From positions 62,001 to 126,000 of the forward strand of contig CAJNDS010000329.1 of the NCBI GenBank assembly GCA_905221605.1: DNA of 64,000 bases, read 5' to 3'. A program made the position numbers and the translations under genes. This stretch comes from Symbiodinium natans (lineage: Eukaryota; Sar; Dinophyceae; Suessiales; Symbiodiniaceae). Under the pieces are notes generated by a model, which saw nothing but the letters and a program-made list of their open reading frames with translations, had not been told where the DNA came from and searched no databases. Position 1 is the first letter of the stretch, and every line of letters begins with the position of its first letter. This document shows, in pieces, positions 41,677 through 53,800 of the stretch.

Positions 41677-42105
41677 TTTGGAGATCTTCGCAGTGATCTT
41701 CGCTCAGAGCTTCGCCCAGACGTTCCGGATCTCTCCAGCGCCCCGGTTCCTAGCGCCGCCGGTGCCCCCGGAAGCGCTCCCGGCTTGCAATCCTTGCAAA
41801 GCAGTTTGCAAAGCGGCTTGCAAAGCGGCTCGCAAAGCGGCTTGCAAAGCGGCTTGCAAAGCGGCCTGCAGAGCGGCCTGCAGAGCGGCTTGCAAAGCGG
41901 CCTGCAAAGCGGCCTGCAGAGCGGCCTGCAGAGCGGCCTGCAAAGTGGCGGCTTGCCCCCGGCCCATCCCTTCGCCTACCCTTTTGGCGGTTCTCCCTTT
42001 GGTTCTTATGACGGGCTCAACATGAATGAGAGCACGCTCCAAGCAGCCACTATGGCCACCGAGCGCCTCGGGCCGTTGGGCTTGAGCTCGAGGTGCGCCC
42101 GCTGA
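41677..42105 (+). CDS. (LQSG)n repeat protein, C-terminal exon
   Basis: The frame through 41785 is open from at least 41677 to TGA 42105: FGDLRSDLRSELRPDVPDLS, APVPSAAGAPGSAPG, thirteen to fourteen tandem LQSG tetrapeptides (12-nt unit TTGCAAAGCGGC and TGCAGAGCGGCC variants, 41797-41955), then a non-repetitive tail GLPPAHPFAYPFGGSPFGSY and MNESTLQAATMATERLGPLG. I prefer this frame over the Ala/Cys/Lys and Leu/Gln/Ala frames because its flanks on both sides read as ordinary protein. Function unknown. The 12-nt period with codon-level conservation of L-Q-S-G suggests selection on this frame. Confidence 0.5.
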   Translation, partial: FGDLRSDLRSELRPDVPDLSSAPVPSAAGAPGSAPGLQSLQSSLQSGLQSGSQSGLQSGLQSGLQSGLQSGLQSGLQSGLQSGLQSGLQSGGLPPAHPFAYPFGGSPFGSYDGLNMNESTLQAATMATERLGPLGLSSRCAR

Positions 42106-42109
42106 GAGC

Positions 42110-43180
42110 GAGAGGCGAGCGAGCGAGAGAGAGGAAGAGATTCCATGGGTGTAACGGATCTTTTGTTCTTGGTTTGTCCCTTCTTGCTTTTTCTCTCCTT
42201 CCTTTCTTTCTGGATTTCTTTCATTCCGTGTTTCTTGATTTATTTCACTCTCCCGTTTGTCTTCCTTTAAATGGCTGAGCATGGTGCTCGCCAATCTAGT
42301 GAATCTAGTGATGGGCGTGCGATCAGGTTGGGTGCTGGCACGATGCCTTGGAGCGCAGCGGGCCAAGAAGTTGTCTTTAGGCGTAAGCCGTAAGCCGTAG
42401 AGAACAGGACAGAAGTTTGTGCCCGCCCTGAGGCTAAGGGGCCCACAAATTTCCCAGCACGGTCGCCAAGAGAGCCGAGGGGAATGAGATGGAGCGATGT
42501 CGCTCGAGGGGCAGAAGCAGGCAGCCTGCCCTATTTACTGTATAAGCGCCGTTCCACTAAGGTCTCCGGCAAGCGAGGACAGGAGGCAATAGCAGCAATA
42601 GCAAGTGGTGGAAGATGGTGGACGATTGTTGAGCTCGTTTTCGGGCAGACGTTGAGAGGTCTTCGCTCGGTGATGGTCGCCCCGAAGCGGGAGGTCTCCG
42701 AGTGAGTGTTGAGAATGCTGCGCATGTCAATGTGGAGAAGGTTGAGAGAAATGAGAGCAATGCGGCAGCTTTTCGGGACAGGCCGGGCCGGGCCCTACCG
42801 TGGATAGCCACGGAGAACACGGATGAGAACACGCTGAGACTCTGAGAGCATTCTGATGCATTCGAAGTGAGCATCAGATGATTCTCAGATGTTTCAGAGA
42901 TTCTCCGATTCTGAGAACCCCAGCGGCTTTTTGTGGAATTGTAAGCGCTCCCGAGGAGCTTTCCCCCGGGCCGCTGGGGAGCAAGAAAGAACATTGAAAC
43001 AATCTTGAGAAATCGAAGCGCAAAATCTTTTGCTGGCCTCCGGAGCGCAGTGAGATGCCATGGCATCGCTCGCGTGATGGTTGAAGGAGTGTAGATCCAG
43101 ACATCCAGAAAATATTGAGCATGTGCTTCGAAGGCCAGCTGTGCGATTTTGAAGGAGCCAGGCCGGAAGAGGAGGCGCCC
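42110..43180. other. No supportable gene
   Basis: Polypyrimidine patch at 42170-42265; the rest has mixed open frames with no motifs. Confidence 0.3.
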
Positions 43181-43185
43181 GAGAA

Positions 43186-43717
43186 GTGGCAGACAAGGTT
43201 GTAAAATTGGTCGAGTTATGTTTGGAGATGTTTGGAGTGTTTCTTGTTACTCGGTTCGATTTGTTTCCTCAGGCACTGAACAGCTCTTCTCTCCGGTCAG
43301 AATCCCTGCCCTTGTTTTGGGGTCTCCGCCGAGGGGAGGTGACATGGAAAGAACTCAGAGCACCCAATGGGCAATGGCCATGCTGGGGGGAAGTTAGAGC
43401 GAAAAAGTATGAAAAAATAGAATGGAAGTTGTCACAATTTGTCACACGAGGCGGAGGCCCAGGTGTAGGCCGAGGTGCGCGGAATGGATTCGAAGGCCCT
43501 TCAGGCGGAGCGAAGCCTCTCAGTGCAACCGGAAAAAACAACGAGACGAGCACGTGTGGAGCCAGGCGTGGAGCCAGGCGTGGAGCCACGGAGTCACTTG
43601 CATCCGCTTGCCTCATCGGTGCATGTCGGTGCCTTGACATGCTTTGCAGTTCCAGCTCCAGAGAAGGCCCCCCCGCAGCTTCTCAGCGAACCTCATAATG
43701 CCATGATGGATCGTTGA
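43186..43717 (+). CDS. Uncertain small ORFs with a 12-bp repeat
   Basis: Two overlapping plus frames are open: one to 43698 and one to 43717 (MDSKALQAERSLSVQPEKTT, then VEPGVEPGVEPR). The second carries three copies of a 12-nt GGAGCCAGGCGT unit (43559-43590). Neither has a recognisable domain. Confidence 0.25.
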
Positions 43718-44217
43718 GACCTTTGTGATTCCGAGCGCCATGCGCTGTGGCATATTGAGGCACCACATGAAAGACAGAGCTTGGCATAACAGTGGAGACA
43801 CCCATTTAATGTAAACAGGCCTCCATTGCGAGGTGTGCCTGGCGAGCGTGCGGTGGCTCAGAGCGAACGTATAGCTGCGGGGCCCAAGCTGCTCTGAGCG
43901 CCAGCTCAACTCAGGCCAGCCGGGCTCGCGCCGAGCACTTTTCACGCTCTCCTGCCCTGCCCTCATTTGCCTCCATACATCAGGCATGGCAAAACAAGTC
44001 GGAGCATAGCAATTTGGAGGCATCAATGCGCTGAACTTTGCGGACCGCTATGTGCCCCTTGGCTGCAGTCGGCTGCAGAAATCCGGAGAAGAGATGAGAA
44101 GAGCAAAGGCAGATACGGCAAAGGACGGCAAAGGTAGGGCCCCTCGCGAGGCCGGCCTCGGTGAAGCCGCAGATCCAGGCGGTGCTTCCAGTGCAGAGTT
44201 CCCTGCCGTCGTGTGTC

Positions 44218-44223
<6 letters not shown>

Positions 44224-44266
<43 letters not shown>

Positions 44267-44376
44267 CAGGAGAAGGAGAAGAATCAGAAGCAGAAGCAGA
44301 AGCAGAAGAAGAAGAAGAAGAAGAAGAAGAAGAAGAAGAAGAAGAAGAAGAAGAAGAAGAAGAAGAAGAAGAATAA

Positions 44377-44408
<32 letters not shown>

Positions 44409-44479
44409 AGCAGAAGAAGAAGAAGAAGAATAAGAAGAAGCAGAAGAAGAAGAAGCAGAATAAGAATAATAATAAGGAG

Positions 44480-44540
<61 letters not shown>
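44224..44540. repeat. (GA)n-(GAA)n-(GA)n microsatellite
   Basis: GA dinucleotides at 44224-44258, GAA trinucleotides with CAG and TAA variants at 44280-44478, GA again at 44481-44536. All long ORFs here (poly-Glu, poly-Lys, poly-Arg, and Ser/Leu on the other strand) come from the repeat. Confidence 0.95.
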
Positions 44541-44541
<1 letters not shown>

Positions 44542-46370
44542 GAGAGAGGGAAAGAAAGAGACATGCACGCAACAGCGCGAAGGCAACAGCTCTTTGGAAC
44601 TCCGGAGTTCCCAACATGTCCTTTTTCCCGTCAGACCATGTTAATGTTTGTCCCTCTGCTATTCGTATTAGTACTCTTACGGCCCTCGTTATATAGGCAG
44701 ATTTGGGCCTGGACGACTGGCAAAGCTCGCTGCCTGCCATGGCCATGACAGCAGCCGAGCCCTGAGCTCCAACTGGGTGTACCCGGTGTACTCGTATCGC
44801 GAGCCTTCTTGAACCTCTTAAAGTCAAAGTTTTCTTGACTTTTTCCTCGCTCGCTTCACTCGACTCTCGTCCATTCCATTCCCATTGCTCAGTCCGGAGG
44901 TCTTCACAGCAGCAAGCCTCGTCTTCGGGGTCTTGGCGGACCGCGAGTGTATTGACCGGAGGCCGGAAGAGGGAAGACATGGGAAGACAATGTGCTCGGG
45001 GCCAGCCTTTGTCTCCTTCCTTCTCCCTTCCTCTCTTGCTTTCCTTCAGCCCTGGGACGGCCGAAGGCCAGGAGGTAACAGGTAGTTTGATCATAATCGC
45101 ATCCAGCGGCTAACTCATGTGGATCTCACCCAGAGTGAAAGGAAAAAGGACAATGTTGACTAGGAAGCGATCTAAGATGCGATTTCTCCCCTGCAGACAT
45201 ATATAGCTAACAAAACAAGAACAAAGTTTAAAGTACACTCCACCTAGCGATCGTGCAGACGCACGGCGAAAGCGGTGCAGCCTGCGAGCTGTCCGAGCGA
45301 CTGGTTTCTCGAGTTTCTCTGGCCACTTGCTTATGTGCCGCCGTGGTCCGCCTTCACATCGAAGAAAATGATTCGATCGGACGTTCATTCGCTGATAGCA
45401 GAGAGCGATACGCTTTAGTCAACTATGCATCGCAGTCCGTCTGATGCGAGGCTTTCGATCTACCCTCCAGAGAGCGTTAGTTGTCTTGGCTTTCCTGATG
45501 TTTCTGAAGGCCGGAGGTTGGAAACATTGGTAAAACCTGTAGCATCATCCGAGCAGGTGTCCTTCGTCGTTCCTGCACGGGAGTCCCCCGTAGCCGTTTT
45601 TCGTTCTCAGCCGTAGAGGCCTGCAGACCTGGACCACACGCAAGACTCATGAAACTCTAAGATTCTAAGGAGCTCGTAGCTTCCAAGTGCTGCCGCATAA
45701 CTTCGCAAGAGTAACTGCAGAGAAAGCGTGAGGACAGTGGAGGGAGGACACCATACAACAAAAATGGTTTCAGCAACACTTTGCTTCTGCTTCAAATTGA
45801 AAATATATCCATCTGCTTCAACATGAATAAAGAACGTCTGCTTCAGAGCGAAAACCAATGTGACATGCTTCATGCATGGTATGGGGGCATCTTGGAGTAT
45901 CACCTGCGACCTTCAAATATGTGAGAGATTTCCGGAAGAACATTTTCAAGGCGTGCGACCTTAAATATCGAACTAAGTATATTGATATGAAGGCTGAGAA
46001 TTGAAGATTTCTGAGACGATTGAGTTTCGAATTGTTCATGGCCTCGCCACAGATCTTGATTCTTAAGCCAATAATGTAATGTGCAAGGATTTATGTTGAC
46101 TACTGACTGTGAGGCAGCAAGCGGCAATTAGGATGCTGTGCAGAGTGCATTTTCATGTGTGACTTATAGCTTATAGACATTTGAAGTTCTGATGCAGAGT
46201 AGTTCCCCAATCCATGTACACATGACAATCTACTAAGTTGATTAACATAATTGAAGGCAAGTTCAATTTTCAAGTTATACTGTTCGACTACCAGGGATAT
46301 TGAAATGGAGGACAGCTACTGAGATAGCCGCTTTGCCAAATAGTCGTTAGAGTCAGGGGCAGCCTTTCTC
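44541..46370. other. No supportable gene
   Basis: GC falls towards the right, and 45640-46330 is near-neutral AT/GC sequence without protein-like frames. Exon-sized frames at 45253-45616 show no motif. Confidence 0.35.
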
Positions 46371-46394
46371 GAGCAAGGTCCTTAACCAGGCCCG

Positions 46395-46725
46395 GGCCAT
46401 GTGCCCGTACAGGGCCCGTAGGGACCGTAGAGCCCACAGAGGCCGTACAGGCCGTAGGAGCCCGTAGGAGCCCGTAGGCGCCCACAGCCGTACGGCCCGT
46501 AAGAGCCCGTATGAGCCCGTAGGGCACGTAAGGCCCGTAAGGACCGTAGAGCCCGTAGAGCCCATACGGTCCCATAAAGCCCGTAAAGCCCGTAAAGCCC
46601 GTACGGTCCTTAAGGCCCCCACGGCCCGTAAGGCCCGTAGAGCCCGTAAGGCCCGTAAAGCCCCTAAGCCCGTACGGCCCGCGCAGGCCCGTACGAACCC
46701 GTACGGGCCTGCGCGGCCCCTGGCC
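46395..46725. repeat. 9-bp GCCCGTA(A/G)G-type tandem repeat
   Basis: About thirty-five copies of a roughly 9-nt unit (CCCGTAAGG, CCCGTAGAG, CCCGTAAAG) with occasional phase slips. On the minus strand it reads as ALRALRAL or YGLYGPYGPY, artefacts of the repeat. Confidence 0.85.
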
Positions 46726-46984
46726 TGGCGAGACCTTTCTCGCACTTCGGGGCTACCTATGCTATTCGTTGGTTTGCAACTTAAAAATGATCTCATCCTG
46801 CATTCTTGCTTGTTGGCTGTTTCGGTTCGGGGTTAGTTCTACTAGTCGTGAATCTTACAACACATGGTTTGCAATTTCAAAACATAACCGCATCTATCGA
46901 GGAACCGACAGGGTCGCACTGCCTAGGTAGAAAATTGTTCGCCCAAAATTTGAACCGAAAGCCAATGAATGGGTTGTTTTTCGT

Positions 46985-47125
46985 GGACAGTACAGCACGT
47001 TTGCTTAAAGAAAACGTGAACAAAGCTGTACTGTCCCAAACAAAGACCAGAGAAAGATCGCCGGGCACTGAATTGAGGGTAAATTTTTTACGACAGTACA
47101 GCATGTGTTTTTGCTTATGTTTGCT
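46985..47125. repeat. Small hairpin with a third partial copy
   Basis: GACAGTACAGC (about 46986-46996) and its reverse complement GCTGTACTGTC (about 47025-47035) form an 11-bp stem, extended inside by ACGTTT/AAACGT. A further ACAGTACAGCATGTGTTTTT begins near 47093 in direct orientation. Possibly a decayed foldback element. Confidence 0.5.
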
Positions 47126-47800
47126 TGAAAAGGTTGGGTTTTCGGGCGTTAAACTAGTGTTTTTCGGGTACCAGGGCCGGTTTGTCTTGAACCAGCCCAT
47201 GTTGCCCGCTTAGGGTCTGCCTTGATTCAGGAGCATGCCGTGCTGGCCATGAAACCACGAACATCCGCGGAAGCCGAAAAATCTAAATCTTGCTGCTTGT
47301 GCTGGGGGAACGACATTCCCGCTGGAATCGTCACCCGCTTCTGGGTACCCAGCGCAACCCGAAACTGATGGGTTAGGAACTATGAATTTGACCCTGCTGG
47401 ATGTTAGTTCCGCCAGATTCTGGCTGCTATGTGTATTGGGCTGTTGTTTAGGGTGCAGCGGGTTTTGCTATGGGCATGCCTGGACTGGCTAGTTCAGTGC
47501 TGCAGATTCTGACCTCCTGGCTTGTTAACTAGGTGGGTTGCCATTTCAAACCCTGAGCCTTGCACCGAGTCTACCGCAATTGGCTGAAGCCTCATTCGGG
47601 TCCCGTATGCAATCCTACAACACAGGTAGGTTACCAGGCCCTGCCCGTGTGGGTCTCGGGAAGCAAGATTTATCTTTTGGAGGGCGAAGCTAGTTTCACT
47701 TTGAAGTTCCTTCTCGGCCTCTCGCTCTCTCGCTCTCTCTCCGTGTCTTTCTCTGACTGTGCCAGCTGGTCTGTCGTTTGAGTTTTCTTTTGTGTTCGCA
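47126..47800. other. Probable upstream part of the transporter gene
   Basis: The N-terminal exons expected for the transporter (first one to three membrane spans) should lie here or further left, but I could not recognise them. (CT)n-like patch at 47720-47750. Confidence 0.3.
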
Positions 47801-47810
47801 TGAGCCCCAG

Positions 47811-50800
47811 ACTGCTGCTGGCTTGCGGCATCGCCTTTTGGTCATTGGCCACGGGCTTGGGTGGCTTCGCACAGGAGAACGGCAAGAAACGCCCAAGACA
47901 TGGCCTTTCACATTTGCATCACACTGCTCGGCATGCTGAATCCAGTTTTTGTGGCGGTATATCTGACGCTCAATTCCCAGCGCGTCTCTGTGTGCGTTGG
48001 CCCTCTGAACATATGCCAGGACCTCACGCAGCTGATCCTCTATCGGTCCCTTGTCGGCATCGGGGAGGCGAGACATGGCGAGACCATGGGATTATTGCAC
48101 AAAATTCCCACAAACTCCCACAAATTTCCACAGGCATCGTTTGCGACGGTGGCATCTCCAATGATCACCGATTATTACCCAGGCGGGGGTGCAGGCTGAG
48201 AGAGGAGGCAAGTTGCCAAGTGGGGAGAGCGGGAGAGCGACGAGGTCCCCAGCGAAATCGTGCCTTCACCATCTTCAGTCTCAGCCATGGCCTGACTGCG
48301 AAACGGAAGCGGCTCGTGAGTCGTGGTTGGGCCATGAGATGTCATGAGTTTTTCCTGAGTTTCCCCTTGAGTCAGCACCGCACTTCGATTCGTTGAGCAC
48401 GATCCGCGCACCTCAGATCTCGCCTGTCAGGCGCACCGGTGGGAGCCGCCCTGGGCTTTGGTTTCGGATCAATTCTGGGACAAACCTGGGGCCCGGCGAC
48501 CCACAAAGTTGCCGAGAAGTCGCTTTTCCCCATCATATGCGTATCTCCGTCCGATGGCGCCTAGGCTGGCGTGCCGCCTTCTTTGCCTGCGGCTTCCCAG
48601 GTCTGCTTGTGGCCGGGGACGTCAAAGCTTGCATAGTCTTCCAACCATTTCAGCCAAAAAATACCTTGGCTTTAGCCGCCCTCAAAACGTGCTCAGCATT
48701 GGTCCATGCTGGTCACCGAGGCGGCCTCTGTGCTTTTCCTGAATGCTGTGACCTCAGGCCAACGTCCACGGTGCCCCGTCTGTAACCCATCTAAGCTGAA
48801 AGGATCCTCCTATGGGCATCAACGACGTGGGTGAGGAGAGGGCTGTTCTTCAGCATTCTTCAGCTGTTCTTGCCAGGTGTATCAACTGTAAACACATGGA
48901 CGAACACCAGGCGTGCAATTGCAGCGAAGTTATGAAAATAACAGCAGGATCCAATGCAGGATCTGGACGAGGCACAGTGTTGACAACTCAATTCTGGCGT
49001 GCGCCGCCACATCTCCCCGTTGAGCCTTAGCGTATTCGCAGAAAGTTTTCGTAGTTTCGTGTATGCCAGGAGTCCTGGGAAGACTCCACAGACGAGGAGT
49101 CCGAGGAGTCCCCGAAAGTCGCTTTGGGAGAGCAATTAAGCTGTTGTGATTTTATGAGGCTCTTTTCCGAGACCGTTTCCGTAATTTCCCGCCCACCAGG
49201 AGTCGACGCACTCTGTTCAGCGTGGCTCAAGCTGCACCTTTCTCCGAGAGGCAAAGGGCAAAGCAAGAAGACCATTGTGCTTATGACTTCTGGTCGACCA
49301 GTCGACCAAACAGACAGCTGACATTTTCGGGCTTGGAGCTTGCTGGGACCATGGGGACTTAAAGGTGATGGTTGGAAGGAACTAGAAAGTTTCGGGGCTG
49401 GCTGATGTACCACATATAATCCACATAATTCTGAAAAAAGTACTCCGGACTCCGTCCGCTTGCCTTGTGGGCACACCCTCAATTCCTCAACAGGGCTTCG
49501 CTGAGTACGGTTTTCAATATCGGTGGGCCCATGATGTGGGACCACGTCGCAGTCTCCGCAGGGCTGGGTGCTGCTGAGCAACCCCTTCTTCTTGTCCGCA
49601 ACGGTGGGCAGCGTGGCCATCTCCTTCGCTGTGGGAGGCTGGAAATGCCGAAGTTGTCCAGCTTTTCTCCATTCCAGTTGCACCAGCTCATGCCCAAAGA
49701 GTCGGCTGAGGCCTCACAGAGTGGTACCCCTCGTTTCTGGTGCGCTACACAGACCTCTCCCAAGGCATGTGCGGGCACCCAGATGACTTTCCATGTGCGA
49801 AAAAACCCCCGCGGTGACTTCTTTAAAACTTCAAAACATGTGGGATCGCCGCGGGTCACGAGCTCCAGAGTGGCAGCTAAAAGTATCTGCGAAAAAAATC
49901 CGCGTATTGAAGTGTATATAGCTTTACATACCATGTCCAGGGCCTTTCAGGACAAAAACAGTTCTACCATCGGGGGCTTGCCAGGGGCTGGCAAGTCCTT
50001 TCAACACTTGGCAGGCTCGCGAAAACGTGCCTATAGGACAATGTGGACTGCTTCGATGTGTTTTCTTGGGTTAGGGCGGCTACACTTGTAGGGTTCGGAA
50101 GGGCGTCGCGAGCGACGAACGTGCTCGAGATGTTGAAAGATTTCTAAGTTCGAAAGTTTGAACGTTCGAACATTTCAACAACTCGAGCTCGATTGCCTCC
50201 TCGCAAACTCAGCCTCCAAACTGTTGCAGCCTACTACCGACTTAAAAAAAGTTCAAAGTTCGACAGTTTGGAGTTCGACGGAGCTTCGAGATTGAGATCT
50301 CGAGAGTGAGAGGCATCTCGAACTCGAAAGTTGGAGTCGCGACCGAGTTTGAAAGTTTGATAGTTTCGAGTTTAGAGCTTGAGGTCTTGCGTAGGTTAGG
50401 GAGGCCACGACTCTGAGAGTTAGAAGTTCAAAGCCCGTTCGAGTTTGACTCTTTTGCGGGTTCCAAGTTTGACAGAACGATAGTCTGACGGCCGTTCGAG
50501 TTTACGAGTTCGAGAGTTTGAAACAAAACGAGTTTGAAAGCTCGACGGCTACGAGTTTGAGAATAGTTTCCGGAGTTTGAACGTCTCAAACTTGAAAGTT
50601 TGAAGCACCACGTGCGCGCGCAATAACGGACGCGCAATAACGTTCTTTCGCGCCCTTCGTGAAAGCGTCTCCTGGAGGTACGCTGTCGGTTTCGTGAGCT
50701 TGAGAGTTCAACAATAAGACGAGTCCGGAAATCCGCTCCCTGTGACGTTGAGGGTTTCTCGCGTTGTAAAAGCAGCTGGCAGCTCGGTGCGTTTCTGCCT

Positions 50801-53800
50801 CGGCGGCCTGCGCGGCTGTCGCGGGCTGCTGGGATGTCAAGCCCACACACCTAAACCCAGGGTCAAACGGGGAGTCGGCGCTGTGCCTAAACCCTCTTAA
50901 GGGTTTAGGGTCGGGTTTAGGCTTTGGGCTTTAGGCTTTACAAACTTCAAATTTAAAAAACTCCGTGTCGGTCGTCGTTTTCATCCTTCAAAGTTCGAAC
51001 TTTTGAAGTCCAAAGTCTCAAGGGTGTTTTGTCGTTTCAAATTCCCAAAGGTTCAATATTTGAAACAAGATCTCGTGACACAAATCAGACCTACGCGTAG
51101 CAAAAATTGGGGTGGGGTGGGGGATGCGCCCAACCCCTCTCACGGAGGTGGTCTACTATTTTTGTGGTTAACTTATAATGAACCCGCTGAACAATCAGCT
51201 ATAATTCCAAAAGAAGCGACACTTATGAGTGAGTTATGGGGCATTTTGCAAGTTATTTGTAAGTCATGTATCAGTAATTTGTAAGTCCGGCTATGTGCGC
51301 ACTTTGCGGGTTTCAGCGAAGCCTACAAACCCAAAGCCCTGCAACCGTAGAACCCTGAAATCAACGCCTAATGTCCAAAATCCTGGCCCGAAACCCGATC
51401 CGGCAGCCGCCCCGATTTGGGGGGGGGGGGGGGGGTGGTTGGGTTTAGGGGCACATAACCACACCCCCCCCCCCTTCCCCTTTGCTATGAGGGGGAAGGG
51501 TTTTGGGCTTAGGGCTTAGGGCTTAGGGCTTAGGGCTTAGGGCTTAGGGCTTAGGGCTTAGGGTTTAGGGCTTAGGGCTTAGGGCTTAGGGCTTAAAAGC
51601 TTTTAACCGTAGGGTGTAGTATGTACGTATGAATCAATGAATGAATGAATGAATAAATGTATGTGTGTGAGTGCGACAAAGGGGGGTGGCGTGTGGGGGG
51701 GGGGCGAGTGGGGGCGGGGGGGGGGGAGCAGGGGAAGGGGAAAGGAATACGTGAGTACATAAATGCATATCAATATACATGTCGAAATGCATGATCGTAT
51801 AGATATGCAAATAAAACATATTCGAACAAATAAACATAGAGAGGCATTGGTTTGTTCGATAATGAGAAAGGGGGGGTTGGAAAAACCCTAAACCCTTATC
51901 CCTAAACCCTAAACCTTGGCTTTACATACCGGCACATAAACAACACACACTACATAAACCGCAGCAGAACTTATAGCAGTTTGCATACATAATCACCAGG
52001 ACACATTGAAAAGTAAAACAAAAATATGCCACTACAAAAAAATCCGATCCATACATAGAAACATATGTGACAGACACGCAAGCATCACAAAAATCATTAG
52101 AAAATTGACATCCGTACCGTAAACGCCGGAAAACACATTTTTTGCCGATTCCGGAAAAAAGGGGTGGGCCCAATGATACGGCCATGATACGGCCATACGA
52201 TATGGTCATGGCACGGCCATGACATGTCACGGCACTTTTTTTTTTTCTTTTTTCTCAGGTGTTTTTCTGTTTCACCACGCAAACGTTCTCAAATGGTTCT
52301 ATAAATTTCGTGCTTCTATGGTGTCAAAAGAATCATGTACTAGAACTCATGTATACACATGCAAATATAAAGCAAAGATATTCACACATGTAAACATGTA
52401 CATGTTCAATGTTGAATTTAGGTTTTCGACTCTCACACGGGCGCACGCGCTGGCAAGGCTCCGGTAGAATCCAGACAACACAAGACGACCACTGCGCATT
52501 GGAAGCGGCCCTAAGAAACCTGCAGCGTATGACTCAAGCAGCACCCCAGAAGAAGACTCATAACAATTTTTTTCGCCCATCACACAGGCAGAGCTGCCGA
52601 ATCAGACAAACGTCTGAGCACTACTACTCTTTGGAAGCGTGTCACGCGGACTACGTCACAAGTCACTAGCCATGGTCGAGCGACTCTGGAAGCAGACTAC
52701 ATAACAGTATACACCCAACCTCAATGCACGAGCCGTGGGTCCCGCGAACATCCCCCGCCCGGACTGGCTATCCCACACATACCCTGCACTTACTCTATCT
52801 AAGCAAGTAATGTCCAGCAGATCAGGGCCCGCGGCGACCATGGCATGTTGTGTGTGCCTACCCAATCGGTAGGAGCAGCAGCACTCTCATGGGCAGACTA
52901 GCTTGAAGATCCACCCCAGGGGGCGGTCAGCGGGTTTCGGGTTTAGGGTTGAGGGTGTATGGTTTAGGGTTTGGTTTACGGTGCACGGTTTGCGGTTTAG
53001 GGTTTAAGGTTTAATGGTTTAAGGGTCTTAGGGATTTAGGGTTTAAGGGCTTAGGGGTTGCAGTTGAGTCCCTTGTGAAAAAAGGGCTGAGGGGTTTCAG
53101 GGTTTTGGGTTTGAAGGGGTTCAGGGTTTAGGGTTTGAGGTAGAGTTTTAGGGTTTAAGGGTTTAGGGTTCAGGGTTTTAGGTGTTAAGGGTTTAAGGGT
53201 TTAGGGGTTTAAGGGTTATACGGTTTAGGGTTTAGGCCTTGAGGGTTTTGGGGTTTAGGGTTTAGACTTCAGGGTTTCGGGTTTAGGGTGATGTCTGTAT
53301 GTATATGTGTGTATGTGATGTGCATATGTCTATATGATCTGAGCGGGTGTTTGGCTGCCTCACGCAGTGGGACCTTTGGGATGTGGCGGCACAGAGAGAG
53401 ATATCTATGTGCACATAAATATGTACATAGTCTAACACTTGTTGTTTATTGAGTTGTTTGCGCATGGCCTATACCCTTTTTCACAAGGGGAATCATATAC
53501 CCTAAACCTTAAGCAAAGCCCTACATCCCTAAGAGCGCCTGCACCCTCAAGCCCTAAACCCTAAACCTTAAAACCCTATACTCGGGTGGGAAAAAAAAGC
53601 CTATACTCGAATCCCCTCCCGGGCGAATATCCTTTTATTTTTCCGAGACCAACCATGAGACCCCGCAGTGCTGTGGCTAGCTGGGTGCCAAGAAAAAATC
53701 CCCTCCCTGCCCCCCCCCCCCCCCCCCCCCCCTCGTTTTTTCTCATCCCGACAGAGTTGCGTTTGTGCATCTTCCCGGGGTGAGCCACCAGGGGCGCTTT

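Noticed and set aside
44216-45094. A 292-codon minus-strand ORF
   Set aside because: Two thirds of it is the GAA/GA microsatellite; the rest has no motif.
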